Of a stretch of DNA of 64,000 bases, positions 1 through 13,240 are shown piece by piece. The DNA is from Congeria kusceri (lineage: Eukaryota > Mollusca > Bivalvia > Myida > Dreissenidae): contig CM051029.1 in NCBI GenBank assembly GCA_027627225.1, forward strand, positions 9,462,215 through 9,526,214, given 5' to 3'. The first letter of the stretch is position 1; every line of letters begins with the position of its first letter. The notes under the pieces were generated by a model. That model saw nothing but the letters and a program-made list of their open reading frames with translations. It had not been told where the DNA came from and did not search any database. Made by a program: the position numbers and the translations under genes.

Positions 1-62
1 CTACTACTACTTCTACAAATAGTACAACGACACAACTACTACTGATACTGCTACTGCTATAA
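1..62. repeat. Degenerate (ACT)n microsatellite, cut by window start
   Basis: Imperfect CTA/ACT trinucleotide repeats run from the first base to about position 62. This is the same trinucleotide that forms larger tracts at 5.7, 34.5 and 41.5 kb. Its left end lies outside the window. Confidence 0.7.
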
Positions 63-1489
63 CTATCCCATTGACATACACTGTTAAGCTAATGGAGACA
101 CATATTCGTGTATTACATACAATACGGCCAATCGCTCATGTCAATCAACATATGTGTCGTGAAGGCTCTGTGTTGGACATACCGTTTGTCTTAGTATTAC
201 TTTTTTTTTGTTTGATTTGTATCATTCATTAATAACAAACAATATTGAATGAACGAATCGCACATTAGTTTTTATCGTGTGTTTACAAACAACACGGTTA
301 AATTAACACATTTCATTATTATTGGCTTATGTTTTCCAAGTGTAACACTCTAGGCTTCAGTGTATCGTTCCTGTAGAACAAATATGCACATAAAGGGTTT
401 GGCAGTGTTCACCAATGTATCCCACATTATGAATTTTAAATATCTGTATTTACTGTTATAAAATAATAAGTCTTTGTTATTTGTTGTATGTAATGGCTGA
501 CGATAAAGTCACATTGGAGTGCTATTATGTACGTGTGCCTTTATTTCGCAAAGACATCAAGATGCTTTATCGATTGAGACAACATAACTTGATACATAGT
601 GCAATCTTAATACATTCGTTTTATTTGAGCAACCATTAAACAATTTTTAAAGCACATAAGTTGCCTCAAATCATGCATTTCTTTTAATTAAGTATTTAGA
701 GGCCAATTAGAACACCCAATATCACTATCAGCTAATAATCGTAGTTTTTAGAAGTTATACGTATAATTTGGACTTAACAATCACATTTTGAAAATATGGA
801 TCGTTTTAAATATGCGGCATTATCGTAAAATTGCAAATTATGCCTAAATTAGTTGCTATAATTCGACATTATGCTTACAATAATAGCAAGTTACACTACT
901 GTTTCTTATTGAAAAAAAGTAGTAGTAATTTTAAAGGGTACTGCATGTATGTTGTTTACATGTATGCAGGTTCAGATGATTAGCGTGGTTGACTATTAAC
1001 CGAACAATCGAGCATGTTAATAGGCCTATGTCTCACTTACTAACATTTTTCATCAATTCGTTTAATAAAATATGTCGTGTAATGAAAGACAGAACAGATG
1101 AACAGAACATATGTTTATTTAAGACTTGCACAAAGTTAATCGCCTACAATACATATTTACAGAAAATATATACAATCGACATGACATAGCAAAGGAAAAT
1201 GTTTAACATTATGGTTAATTAATAGATAAGGATAACGAACCTTTGTATTAAATGTTTACAACTGTAAGTTTATTTCTAATAAACGGAGCTTGCTAAATAT
1301 ATTTACACAATATGGGTTTTCAAAGTAATATTTTTTAACAATTTTTTTTCTCAGATCAGACTATTGTTTACCTATTAGAACAAAATGGAATTCGTCTTCA
1401 ATATCCGTTACCAGATAAATGTGTAAACGTGTTACTATCGCCGACACGACCGTTAACAATTCGCATATTTAAAGATTTACAATGATATA
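63..1489. other. A+T-rich intergenic DNA, nothing recognised
   Basis: No convincing coding frame, RNA gene or tandem repeat is visible. The short open frame at 989-1189 has no recognisable composition and is treated as chance. Confidence 0.6.
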
Positions 1490-2094
1490 TTAGTTGGATA
1501 CCATGATGTGATATATATATACAGAGGCCCGAACAGGTGTACAATCGGGTTCATAATCTATATCATCAATATCAGCATTTGATTTATCGTGAATTATAAA
1601 ATCATGTTTATTACCAACTCTTCTGTTAAAAACACCAACGCCATATACAGCACCTAAAGTACTATAGTTAACAATATCATTTTGTAAAATATCAAACAAA
1701 TCAATATCAACAATATTATATGCTGGCGACTCATCACACCATACATAAGTCTCACATAAGTACATATCTTCTTTAAGATTAAATAAATGTTTGTCTAATT
1801 TAAGCCAAATAATTGTATCGTGATTATTACGTGTAATTTAAAACCGTCCTGTAGATTTTCCCTGTATTGTAAAACTAGCCCACCACTACATCTTTAAGCG
1901 TTTCTGTTTTGAAATTTTCTCTAAAAATTATATAACTGAAAAAAGAAAAATTACTTCTAGCATTTGTCCATTACTCGTATAAGAAACATATATCGTGACA
2001 CGACACCATATTTACACAGTCTGTACATTGTTTCTTGACGTTGGAAAGTCCATTTACAGTCCATGATACAATGGAAAGCTCATCCCAGGCGTTC
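1490..2094 (-). pseudogene. Decayed LINE ORF2: endonuclease (EEP) domain fragment
   Basis: Conceptual minus-strand translation starts just after the ORF1 stop with a frame reading IVSWTVNGLSNVKKQC, which resembles the ivSWNVNGL opening strand of the endonuclease/exonuclease/phosphatase domain of non-LTR retrotransposons. After a region broken by stops (about 1,850-1,950) the frame resumes as NHDTIIWLKLDKHLF, then an open stretch at 1,490-1,765. That stretch contains DLFDILQNDIVNYS and VFNRRVGNKHDF, the latter in the position of the GDFNxRxG motif, although G-D is replaced by G-V. In the intact family this enzyme nicks target DNA for target-primed reverse transcription. No reverse transcriptase domain follows, so the copy is 3'-truncated and dead. 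Assignment to a family is from pattern recognition only. Confidence 0.65.
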
Positions 2095-2095
2095 C

Positions 2096-2960
2096 CTACT
2101 CTCGAAGCGGTTTGACATCCACGTATAGCGTATCATACGCTATCCAGGCACGCTTCGCCTGGTCCCCAGCAGCCTTCATCTTTTGCACCAGTTTCCAGCG
2201 CTTTGCTATCAATTCCTGTGGTAATTGTTCGTACACATGGAAGTTGGTACCAGACAAGTGTTTCCATCTCCGGCACACTAGCGCACGGTCCTGAAAGTAT
2301 GTGAATTTTGCCACAACAGTGCGCACTTTACCATGAACCGGATGACCGGGCGAGCGATGCACGCGCTCAAAACGTATACTGTCAGCGGTGTCCTTGGCCA
2401 CTTTAATGGCATCCTGCAAATGCTGCCTAAGTTTTCTCTTCGGAACCTTCGGTGGCTCATTTCCGCTGGAGTTATCCTCTGGAATATTCGTAAAGATGAG
2501 GTTGTTGCGCATGGATTGTGACTTAAAATACGTCACTTTCTCGCGCAGACTATCTGTCGCCTTATCCAGTTCGTCAACCTAGCTGGTAAATAAAGCCGCT
2601 CAAACGTCCGCCCCGTCCAGTTTGTCCTCTAGTTTTGACACTCGCTCCTCGACCCGCTCAAACCTCTCATCTATCGCTATCCAAATGCTCCAAGTTCCCT
2701 CTCAAAACTGCCCACCCTTTACTCGTGTAAAGCCAGAGCACCTAGTTTATTTTGTCTACAGCCACTAATCTGTCACTAATAGACTGTAAACTTTTCATTG
2801 CATCTGAGATTGTAAGCTCTCTAACACCGCCGTCTGCCATCGTCGTAGTTATTTCTGTTTTAGCACTATTCTCATCAATGTCAGACACAAATACACTACT
2901 GGTGTTGTGATCATCACTATACAAAGTTGCGTTTGTTTGATTTAAAAGTTCACTCACACT
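2096..2960 (-). pseudogene. Decayed LINE ORF1 (L1-ORF1p-like RNA-binding protein)
   Basis: On the minus strand an N-terminal piece (2,957-2,742) is followed by a coiled-coil-like segment reading FERVEERVSKLEDKLDG, then two in-frame stops and a frameshift near 2,580-2,740. A 146-residue open piece (2,536-2,096) comes next. That piece reads SMRNNLIFTNIPED, then RFERVHRSPG, then VVAKFTYFQDRALV. This order of RRM-like strand, R-V-H-R and V-V-A-K-F followed by a C-terminal domain is the layout of Transposase_22/L1 ORF1 proteins, which trimerise and coat LINE RNA. The ORF2 endonuclease relic lies directly downstream, which supports one minus-strand LINE insertion. Confidence 0.65.
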
Positions 2961-4054
2961 TAAGTCTAAATCGCCTTACAAGCCTCTGTTCCGGAACTGC
3001 TTACTCGCTACATCACCACTATTGTCACGCTGTTTTTTTCTTTTCTTTTGTTATTTTTGTTATTTCCTATAATTTAATGATAATTTCCATACTATGATTC
3101 ACACTGGATGATGAGTGAATCTAACCGTCTTAATAACAGACGGAAAACACAAAAACAGCACAGTAAATTATTAATTTTTACTCCAGGTTCAAAAACACGT
3201 CCATTTCCCGCGCTAGTCACGTGATCAATATAGAACTAATTATTTTATATGCAAACTATGGGGATGGTCACTGTTGAGTGTTCATATTTTGTTATTATAG
3301 TATTGTTTTGAATTGAATTTTCATCATATTTTTTATTAACACTTGTCCTGAATTAATTGTTTACTCGTGCATTAGAATGAATACTTGAAGTGATATTATT
3401 ATCCTTGTTATAGTTCATATAACCTGTGTTATTATTGTAGGCCATCATTTGCATCATTTGAACTAACCATCGATCAATGATAACAACAACACTATTTACA
3501 CCAACGACTGAACTTTGTCTTCCTTATATGTATCACAATACCATGACTTTAACTTTTACCGAGTGTCTGCCAAATGGACGACGGAGGTGTCCAGGCTGCT
3601 CGGTGCAATGCATGGACTGAAAGGGAGCACTGCCTGAAAGTTTTTTTTGTGCATAAAAAATTACTAAAATTAGAAATTTAGTTTAAGCAACGCTTTTATT
3701 AATGCTGTATTATATGCACAGAGCCATTTGCAAAAAAAAAACATCTTGAAAATAAATGCATTAGTAATTAAAATGTATCAAAGTTATACACGTGCTAACT
3801 GTTATCCCTTTTAAGTTACTGTATGACAATATTTATTTTAAATGGCAGAACTCTAGCAAATGCAAGCTGTTAAACATTCACTTTCTTATATACAATTAGT
3901 TTATATATATATATCTTGGTGGTGTACTTATATATGCTGTTGATGGTCAACATGAGGATCAATCTGCTTCACACAAAAGCGATTGTCTGTGCAATTTATA
4001 AGATTCAGTTATTAAACATGTTTGCATTGAAGAATTATTTTCACTGTAAACATA
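2961..4054. other. Intergenic DNA, nothing recognised
   Basis: The sequence is A+T-rich, with homopolymer runs and no recognisable gene. A short higher-G+C patch at about 3,560-3,635 is the only compositional anomaly and could be a TE remnant, but no family can be named. Confidence 0.5.
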
Positions 4055-4297
4055 TTAACTTAAAAATTTTAATAAACAGGAAAAAAAACATTGTTTTAAA
4101 GAGTGATGCCAGTTAATGTAAGCAGGCGCTTGTGATCTGTATAGATCCCTCGGTGTTTCCCCACAAGATTTTCCCATTTTTTGCCAGCTCACTGGCTGTC
4201 CTGACAGGTCCGTGCTGTTTGCATTAAACTTGGTCTCCAAGTCGGCCCACAATTCCTTTTTTGTAGAGCTGGAAATCTCTGCATAAACAGAGTACAA
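4055..4297 (-). pseudogene. Possible Myb/SANT-like DNA-binding domain fragment
   Basis: An 80-codon minus-strand frame begins MYSVYAEISSSTKKELW and continues with a W-x(7)-FNANS spacing, then PVSWQKMGKSC. The pattern of W, then F-N-A, then a basic helix with W resembles the Myb/SANT-like domain of NAIF1-type and Harbinger-accessory proteins. It lacks the R-T of the third helix and most of the family length, so a TE-derived or exon relic is likely. Identification is tentative. Confidence 0.3.
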
Positions 4298-5726
4298 TGC
4301 AATGTTCTAGATAACAGTTTATTTAAAGGCTACAATGCAATTTATAGATATGTTACTTTCAAATCAATATTGGCTTCTGTCAAGTGCTATAATGTGTACT
4401 CATTTGTTGTAATTAAAATAATATTGTCATACTATTTATTTAGTTTATACTCCAATACATCTTTACTATGAGCATAGTATTATGTAAATGATATAAGCAC
4501 TAGTTGAGTTTTTTTTGCATATTTTGCAGATTTGTAGCAAAAATGTCTGATACACAAGGTATTGTCTTATTCCAAAAAATAGTTGGTATATGTATTTGTA
4601 AACATACATGCACATAGAATGGCACAAAAAAACATTTGATATGTCAATGAAAAATAAGCCGCAGAAAATATATTTTTAATTCTGTAAATTTAGCGAAATA
4701 ATATTCAAAACACACAGTTATCAGTTAATAAGGTTACGGTACGGTGGCAAAAACATATAACATCATTTTACAATTTTAAATGGTGTGAACAAATAAATAT
4801 TTCATCAATACATACTAAATATAAACGCATATTTTGAAAGGGGCATCAGTGTCCGAGAATGTACATGTAGTGTTACCATTTTTAATTAAATGTTGTCAAA
4901 AAATCAATATCAGATGGTCGTGAAAATATAATGCAATTTCACTCGACATTGTAGAGGCCACTCTGTATTATGGATAGTAATTTAATTAAAAAAAACATAT
5001 ATTTAAATAGAATACCAATACTCACGGCTGGTGAACCTATGCTTATCGAGTCGATGCCTTGATATGCCGAACTCTTTGTAATCCTCGCCCATCAACTGTG
5101 TTAAAGAAACAGACTAAAATGAATATGTGTGTGCACGTTTACACGTTTCAATTGAACAATACTATGTTTTTACGTTAATAGCTGGTCAATAAGACCTTTA
5201 AATGTTGCAACACGCGGGATTTCAGTACTTTCAGTACTGACGCGAGCATGTAACAGGTGCAACTTACATGTTTACAACCGAAATTACAAAGCCCCGAAAT
5301 CCCCGATAAAACTAATTAGTTTCATAGACAGTCTTAAATTAGCATCTTTATGCTTTTAAACCCTTCACCATGCAATAATACTGTAATAACTTTTATATAT
5401 GATGAATAAGATGATTCAAACACGGGACTGTAATACCCGCGCGAGCGTGTGAGAGATGCAAAACGTACCGAAATCCACGCTACGATACGTTGTTTTGTTT
5501 CATGAAAGATCTTAATTTAATAGTTTGTTTCATGTTGAAGCGCATGTTCATTTTGAAGCGCATATACATATTTGGTTAGATAAATCAGTTATGGTTTTAT
5601 AATTTCATAACCGTATTAGTTAAACTATGACAGAATTGTTTAAATGCACAAACAATCAAATACAAAAATATATGTTAAAGTAAATGATGTTGTAGCATAA
5701 GTGACAGTAACAGTACCAACACATCA
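4298..5726. other. Intergenic DNA, nothing recognised
   Basis: The stretch is A+T-rich with no supported gene. Two short G+C-richer patches (about 5,200-5,290 and 5,425-5,500) share words such as 'gcgagcgtg' and 'gcgagcatg' and may be fragments of one dispersed repeat. Confidence 0.5.
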
Positions 5727-5797
5727 GTCGAAGTTACAGCGGCAGCAGCAGTATTAGTAGTAGCAGCAGCAAGCAGTAGAAGTAGCAGTAGTAGAAT

Positions 5798-5841
<44 letters not shown>

Positions 5842-6072
5842 CTAGTAGTGGTAGTAGAAGTAGTAGTGTAGGAGGAGGAGGAGTAGTTGTTGAACAAGAA
5901 TTAGTAGAAAAAGTAGTTATAGTAGCATTAATACAAGTAGAAGTAGTAGAAGTATAGTAGTAGTAATAGAGTAGTACTAGTAGAAGTAGTAGTAGTAATA
6001 GTAGTAGTAGTAAAAGTAGTAGTAGTAGTAGTAGTGGTAGTAGTACTAGTAGTAGTAGTAGTAGTAGTTGTA

Positions 6073-6115
<43 letters not shown>

Positions 6116-6144
6116 CATTAGTAGTTCTAGAAGTAGTAGTAGTT

Positions 6145-6180
<36 letters not shown>

Positions 6181-6480
6181 AAAGTAGTCGTAGTAGTCAT
6201 AGTAGTAGTATTAGTAGTGGAAGTAGAAGTAGTAGTGTAGGAGGAGGAGGAGCAGTTGTTGAACAATAAGTAGTAGAAGTAGTTCTAGTAGCATTAATAC
6301 AAGTATGAGTAGTAGAAGTATAGTTGTAGTAATATAGTAGTAGTATTAGTAGTAGTAGTATTAGCAGTAGTAGTTGTATAATGATTAATAGTAGTTGTAG
6401 TAGTAGTAGTAGTAGTAGTAGTAGCATTAGCAGCAGAGGTAGTAGTAGTAATAGTTATAGTAGGAATAGTAGTAGAGCTA
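5727..6480. repeat. (AGT)n trinucleotide microsatellite, about 750 bp
   Basis: Nearly continuous GTA/AGT repeats are interrupted by AGC, GGA, AGA and ATT variants. Two interrupted blocks inside it (about 5,858-5,945 and 6,222-6,315) are near copies of each other, both containing a run of 'gga' and the word 'gttgttgaacaa'. This shows internal segmental duplication of about 370 bp within the tract. All open frames here are poly-Leu/Thr/Val artefacts. Confidence 0.95.
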
Positions 6481-7959
6481 ATAGTAGTGTTATGGTGTTA
6501 AACTCATGTGTGTTGTCTCGGATTATATTCAATTGAATGATTATAGATCATAAAATATTTATGATTGTTTATAGTAGTTGTTAGACGAATGTATAGTTTG
6601 ATTATTTTGGCAAAATGACAAATGAACGTCGATATAGGACATTATTTGTGTCCTTACTATGAGATTGATAGACTCAAAATGGTTATAGTCCTTTATTCAA
6701 AACGTTTGTAGTATAATTACATATATTAAGAATCCTCCATTGATACACACTACGTGTATATGTTTCAGTGAAGGTATGACTGTTGCGCATCTGATTTATG
6801 TGTGTTTTTGTTTAACACTAGTTTTCTAGAAAAAAAAACTTGCAGTTCAAAAGCGCTGATTTTTTTTCTGGTATCCTTGTATCAGGTAACTATGTTCTGC
6901 ATTAAACCGAGGTTTGTCTCACGATCAAAACAATTTGCAAATTGTTGATACGAATTGAAACCGTTGTTGTTCTTCATACTTTTAATGCGAAATTACACTT
7001 GGTATGTCAATACCGATTATATATCGTAAAACGATGTTAAGGTAATGTCTATATTATTCAAACGTTTAGCAACATATTTATTTCATACGCTTTCTTGATA
7101 TTTTCACGGGTACTTTTGCTTTCTGCCAACTGCAAATATACACAATGTTCTCTATGTGGGTCTCCTTGATATGCTCATTCTCACCGAAAACCAAGTATCG
7201 CAATTTTAACCATTACGGACTGTGATTAACCAAATTTGTATTTATAAAACAAACAGTATGGGTTTATTGATTTAATAACTCAATGACAGTTTTCAATGTT
7301 GTCTGAACATATTGTCTTAAAATTGGCATTAATATCGTAATTCACCAAGGCACGAACATCGAAATAGTTATTGAAATATAAAAGGTACATGTACTCGTAT
7401 GCCAAAATGATTTATTCTAATTAGACTACTCAAACTGCAACATATTCATCGTGAATATGTAAAGTGATCCGTGTTAACACATTACTACACAACATATACG
7501 AGGGGCGTTTTTAAATTCTAGGAAAAGTTTCATATACCTTTTTGTTGCTTAAACTGAACATGTTTTGCATATAGTCAGAGGCTCATTTTTAATCTTAACT
7601 TCTATTGTTTACGATCGCGTCGAATAGATTGTCAAACAGGGCAACATAAGATTAATGTCACTTTAAAAAGCGCTCTTAAATAATTACTAATTATTATTAC
7701 CGTATGGAACGTCTGCAGTGTGCAGCACGACGTAATTTCGGCCAAAGTGTGACGTAATTTCGATGCTTCCGCAATTCTGTTGTCGCCATGTTCGAAGCAC
7801 GGTTTATGTGGCGGACGATCAGCGGAATTCGATTAAATGCTGTGTTTTGACAAGAACAACTAGATTTAAAACTTTTTTTTGACAAGATTAACTATTCGTA
7901 AAACGTTAGAAATTATTACAGTTGAATGTTGAAAAAAAACTGTGCCACAACGTAGAATA
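6481..7959. other. Intergenic DNA, nothing recognised
   Basis: No recognisable gene. The part from about 7,680 to 7,960 lies directly upstream of the mariner relic and may include its decayed 5' part, but no terminal inverted repeat could be assigned by eye. Confidence 0.45.
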
Positions 7960-7965
7960 TATTAA

Positions 7966-8400
7966 TGGTACGAACGATTTGTTGCTGAATTTCGTAGGAT
8001 GGGACTCCCTGCCGTGACGAAAACGTCAGACATTTTGGCAACTTTTCTTCGATTGATGATGAAGACCGCATGTATACGCTATGTGATAATGCGGAAAAGG
8101 CGGGAATGAGCAGATCTTCAGTTAATACGGTAATCAGAGATCAGCAGCAAATGAGATACATTTGTGCAAGATAGCTATCCAAAATATTAACGCAAGTGCA
8201 AATGGACATGCGAGTTAAACGGTCAACATCATTTCTTGAGCAGTTCTAACTTCATGGAAAATGCATTTCTTCAAAACAACATGACAACAGACGACACATT
8301 TATCAGCATGTATACACCGAAGACCAAGAGGCAGTCAGTGGTTAGGCCCAGAACCGGATCTCCGAAGAAAAGTGAACTAAAGACTCTGACGAAAAGGTAA
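7966..8400 (+). pseudogene. Decayed mariner-type (Tc1/mariner) transposase fragment
   Basis: Plus-strand frames read WYERFVAEFRRMGLP from about 7,966, resembling the WY/F-x-RF segment after the first helix-turn-helix of mariner transposases. A shifted frame then gives AGMSRSSVNTVIRD (second HTH, like 'GIS-x-GSV-x-x-I') and LSKILTQVQMDMRV (like 'vPk-LTxeQk-x-RV'). A further shift gives TTDDTFISMYTPKTKRQS, which aligns with the mariner 'TGDETWVhhYePEsKrQS' block. If so, the second D of TTDDT would be the first catalytic Asp. Several in-frame stops and at least two frameshifts make it non-functional. The C-terminal catalytic region is absent. Confidence 0.7.
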
Positions 8401-9063
8401 ACATGAGTCTTATTCCAGGTCAATGTCATAAAATATGTAGGCTAAACTAAACTAATTCGATTTAGAAAAGCTAAAACAGATTGTCGATCATAACTTCATT
8501 AAATATCCGTTGCGAGGGAAAATTTTATCTGCGGGCTCTTAACAAGTAAACCTTTACAATTTTAAGGTCGGGAAAATCCGACGAGCATCTAATCAATTTG
8601 TTGTGGCCTTGCTGATGTAAATTTTTGGTCGTGTTGTCTGAAAATACAAAACTAATCATAGTCATTCCTAATTGTTTTGTGTTTTTGTATGACACGTCCT
8701 GTTATTGAACTGTTAATATTAAAATAATTGGTGTATCTAATGTATATTTTGATCATGACAATGACCTTGTAAAATGTATACTTTCTTCTAGTCAAGATAT
8801 GGTTATTTAGTGCTTACTGCTGGTTGTTAATAAGTACAATCCTTATTGAGGACTGGGTGCGAAAGCCCTATGCAGGGCATGGTCCAAGAAGAAGAATTAT
8901 ATAAATTGTTTTTTTATTAATTAAAGATATATATTTATTTATACAATTAATGGACCAGAGTGAATTAACAGGAAATTATTGGCTAGATATAAAGTTATGA
9001 TGGCGTTTGGCAGACATTTTTAATCAATATGGGCAAAATATTTTTTTTTGCGCTTTTTGATCG

Positions 9064-9238
9064 GTCTAATTTTATCGAAAATTGAAAAAAATATATTTTA
9101 TTATTATTTTGCTCGCTCGCACCATTTTGTTTTTAAATATCACACAGGTTTATTCGCCTCTAATTTTATCAAAAATGGAAAAAAAAAGATATTTTATTAT
9201 TATTTTGCTCACTCGCACCATTTTTTTGCCTGAATCCG
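9064..9238. repeat. Two-copy tandem duplication, about 94-bp unit
   Basis: The block starting 'tctaattttatc' near 9,064 is repeated near 9,158 with small changes. Both copies carry 'ttattattattttgctc' and a Ctcgcaccatttt end. Segment 2 at about 36,896-36,935 has only one copy of the distal part. Confidence 0.7.
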
Positions 9239-10084
9239 GGAAACACCAAATCATTTTGTTGTGGCTTAATAGTTAATCAATAATTTTCAAATGCACATAG
9301 TAATTATAAACATTTTATTGAAAGTGCTACTCTACACAAAAGTACAGTGTTTATTTGTTATCTATATTTTTTTGTAATTCTTATTAGAGACATCTTACAA
9401 TGTATATCAATTTATAAACGCTTAAGGATTTCATTAACAGCAATACGATTTTACCATCAAATTTCACAAAGCCTCGAGATTGTTTTCCTAATAAGGTAAA
9501 CTATGTCAAAATAAAAACGGTCCTGCAGAGGGTATAATTTAATAATACAGGTGCAAATACTGCAGCAACACGGTACAGCTGTGATGTGAACGGGATAACA
9601 GTTAAATATCGTCATTTCTGTTTATCACTGTATAATTACTGTTTTAGAATGTATACATTGTTATGAAATTTAAAGCCGAGAATTCAACAGCTACAGGTAA
9701 ATGATGAATGTTTCAATGGAATGTTTAGATATGAAATTTCGTTGTCAATATGTTTATGTGTGGACACGAAGTACACAAAATAACACTTTATAGTAAGGTG
9801 TATATTGCCTCATTCACGATTCTAGTATGTGTTGACGCGTATAAAGCTTGATACGATCGCTAAACCCACGTTGCATCCCGTTGCCTTCATATAACAAATT
9901 AGTCACGTCATACTTACATAAAACATATTAATTGCTGCAAAAATATACGGTTCAGTAATGTAATTTTGTTTATTATGTATGTGGTTAAATAATATATAAG
10001 CTCAGTAGAGTCTGAACCGTATGGATGGGCACAAAATACTTTCATGATCTTTTAACCCACTCACAAAAGCAGGGCCTTTAATAC

Positions 10085-10405
10085 ACACTGTCGTAATATA
10101 TATAATGAATATATTGTTGTAATTTATCTAATGAATACATTGTTGTAAGTTATCTTATGAATAGATGGTTGCAATTTATCTAATGAATATATAATTGTTA
10201 TGTATATTATGATAAGATTATTGTAATGTTTAATGTATCTAATGAAAATATTGTTGTAATGTATCTAATGAATAGATTGATATACTGTATCTCATGAATA
10301 GATTGTTCTAATGTTTGTAATTAATAGTTTGTTGTTATGTATCTTATACATGGATTGTTGTAATATATCTGATAAATAGATTGTTGTAATATATCTAATT
10401 AATAT
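10085..10405. repeat. Degenerate 27-30-bp minisatellite, about 11 units
   Basis: Imperfect repeats of a unit built around 'tctaatgaatagattgttg' and 'taatgtat' run across the interval. The homologous position in segment 2 (about 38,060-38,095) has only one recognisable unit. The array therefore expanded in copy 1 or contracted in copy 2. Confidence 0.8.
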
Positions 10406-13177
10406 ATGTTTATAACCCTACTGTATACTATTATTTCACCGGTATTAATTTTACCTTGTGTATTATTATTATACAACTACCTGTATTATAAAATGTCAGA
10501 TGTATATGAAATGAAAATTTCAGCTACAGTTGGGATCCAATATAATACATGTTTCATGGCCATTGTGTCTGCAATTAGAAAGGATTTAGCTCCGGTATAC
10601 TGAAACGTTTTGGTTGAAATGAATAACGGCATTCATGCGTATCTTTTCTATGCAGTTGCTATTATAAAATCTAATGGGTTTTTTCGTGTTGTTTGCGTTT
10701 TTTTTGCGTCAGTTAAGTTTGATATGCACATTAGATATTCGTTATTGAGAAAAAACAAACTATTTACAGACAACCGGCAGTATATTTCCTTCATGTGTGC
10801 CCCATGGCCACTTAGTATGAGGATGAAACGTGTATCCCCTTACTTCTCTGTACAGGCAATTATATTTTATATTTATGCTATTTATAAATGCCCGTCTACG
10901 TCTTCGTAGAAAAGCTAGCTGATGCGTAAATAACATATTCACACCATTTTAACGACACGCCATTAACATATAATAAGTCTGTAACTGGTTGTAATTCGTA
11001 TAATGTACGTTGCATAATTACACGGATACTATGCATTATTTAACATACAAGCCATGATGTCTAGCGTAGAAGCTACTGTTGACAATCATTTACTGGGAAA
11101 TAGCAATGCGCTCATTCCATAAATAATTCCATAAATAACAATCGCAGAGCAACGGATGTTATTATCACGTGACCGGAATGTAAACAATACCAACGTCGCC
11201 TGCATGCGATAGCACGTGTTCGTAACCACCATATTGATAATAAAGACAGAGTTTTGGATCTTGTTCTACACACTAACCAAAACGTGGTGAATAATGTGTA
11301 TAACTTCCTCTTACCACGATCAGCAAGCAGTACATTACGTATTGCACTGGAGTGTGTTAGTAACGGTATTCAGTTTTTAAAATATGACACTTTTGTTTAC
11401 GTGTTCAGTATATGGTTTACATTACTACATCAGTGTTCGTGTCAATAGACTTATGATAGTTAAAGTCTAAATGCATTTCAACAGTAAATTATTTAGTCGC
11501 CATCCTGATCTTTATCTGAATAATTGTATTATATTGAAATTGGCTTCCTTGTTGTTTAGGTCGTTATATCAGTCGGTCTTCGTCGGTGTATTACGTTTTT
11601 ATATCTGCCTATTTCTGAACGAGGATGTGCGTTATGACTGGCGTTTGCTTACGCACCACTGTATACAGGAATCGGGGTATGCGAAACTTTTATATTTACA
11701 ACAACTCATTAAATGTCTTAACTGCAAACGCTGAAGGACACGGTGTAATCGAATACAATTATTATATATAGGCAATCATTACAAACTGAACAAGTATACC
11801 TCCGCCACTGTTCAAGATCAAACCTACAACCATTGAACTAAAAGTGTGTAACGTTATGCGATAGGACAGTCTGATATAACTGTGTATTGTAACGTTGAGT
11901 AAGTGATGCATTAGTGGTCGGTGACCACATAATTTAATAGTAATTCTTTATATTTTGAATACTATACCTTTCAAGTTCATACTGTTAGCCTGGCTCAGTA
12001 TTGCTGTAGGTATTTGACATTTCCGGTAAGTTGAAAGGTTCTGGCGCGTTCACTGTTAACAACTTTCGACGCTGTTAAAGCACACAAAAATAATGACAAT
12101 TTCGCCAAATAAATTACTGTCATTGTTGATAAGTAATTTGACGTAACAGCGTTGTCAATACATGTATATAAATGCTTTCATCATGATCTTATTTGCCATT
12201 TATCTGTCAACATGATTTATTACATTGTCCTGTTGGAACTAAACTCTATATATAAACGTTAGAACGATACTTATCGTCCAAATTCCTTGCGTAAACATTA
12301 ACTTTCTGAAGGCGAAGTAAACAGTTTGAATTGTTGCTGTTTAGAATAAAGCGAAATTTAACTTTGGAAAATGATATCGTATGCATGCCTACCTTATCTA
12401 CATTGTCGTTAATACATACACTTTGTTCTTTTCATTTTGATTTGAGCATTATATATTTAGCATTCGTGTGAATATTGCTATCAGTATTGATGGCAGTATT
12501 GTTGTTGTTATGTGTGTCAAAAGACCACGCATTGTGAACGTGATACACTGATCATATTACTTTTCAAAAGAGGCCATGATTAAAAATTTATTTAAATTTA
12601 GCTGTTATTTAACAATTGTTCTTCTACTACTACTTAGAAGAGCTAACTGGTGAGTAAAAACATTTATATACGAAACACATGTATCACCATGGAAAGGATT
12701 TACTCTTTACACCTATTGTATAGCTGGTTGGAAGCCACATTCCGTGCATAACATGGAAATTATTTTTTTTCTGTAGAACGAAGCTTATAATGCGTAAACA
12801 GGGACATACAAACTTCCTATTAATACTATTGTTATTGTTAACCTGATTACAAGTGGCGACTATCATGCTACATATTAGATTAGTATATTCATTTTAAGAG
12901 CTCTGTACTAAAATAAGTATTTCAATTACACGAATATCATTCACCAGTATGTGATTCGTGGTATATTGGTACATTAGGCATAACGACTGACGCTTGTTCT
13001 AACAAATGCGTCCATGAGTTCAGTTCAAATTAAACATGAGCTCATGTTTCCATTTCAGTTATACCGATATAATGTCAGAGAAACATTTCAACGGGCTTTA
13101 CATGAAACAAGAAACAAAGCCACCTATACTTTATACAGAGCCCAATTTGTGGGACAATTGTAACGATTATATGGTGC

Positions 13178-13240
13178 TAATAAGAGTTATATCCTGCTGT
13201 CGCAACTGTTGTTTCGCTTTGTATATATATTTTATAATGC
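13178..13240 (+). repeat. 3' tail of a dispersed repeat, truncated
   Basis: The words 'gctaataagag', 'tcctgctgtcgcaact' and 'tttcgctttgt' match the 3' part of the element at 49,720-49,960. The position does not correspond in the segmental duplication, so this is an independent insertion of the same SINE- or LINE-tail-like family. Confidence 0.55.

Noticed and set aside
5675..6427. Poly-Leu, poly-Thr and poly-Val frames in trinucleotide tracts (also 34,255-34,824 and 41,281-41,765)
   Set aside because: They are translations of (AGT)n/(ACT)n microsatellites in different frames, with no flanking coding signal.
8840..8905. Possible tRNA-derived SINE end near 'gaagaagaagaattat'
   Set aside because: No A/B boxes or second copy could be recognised in the window.
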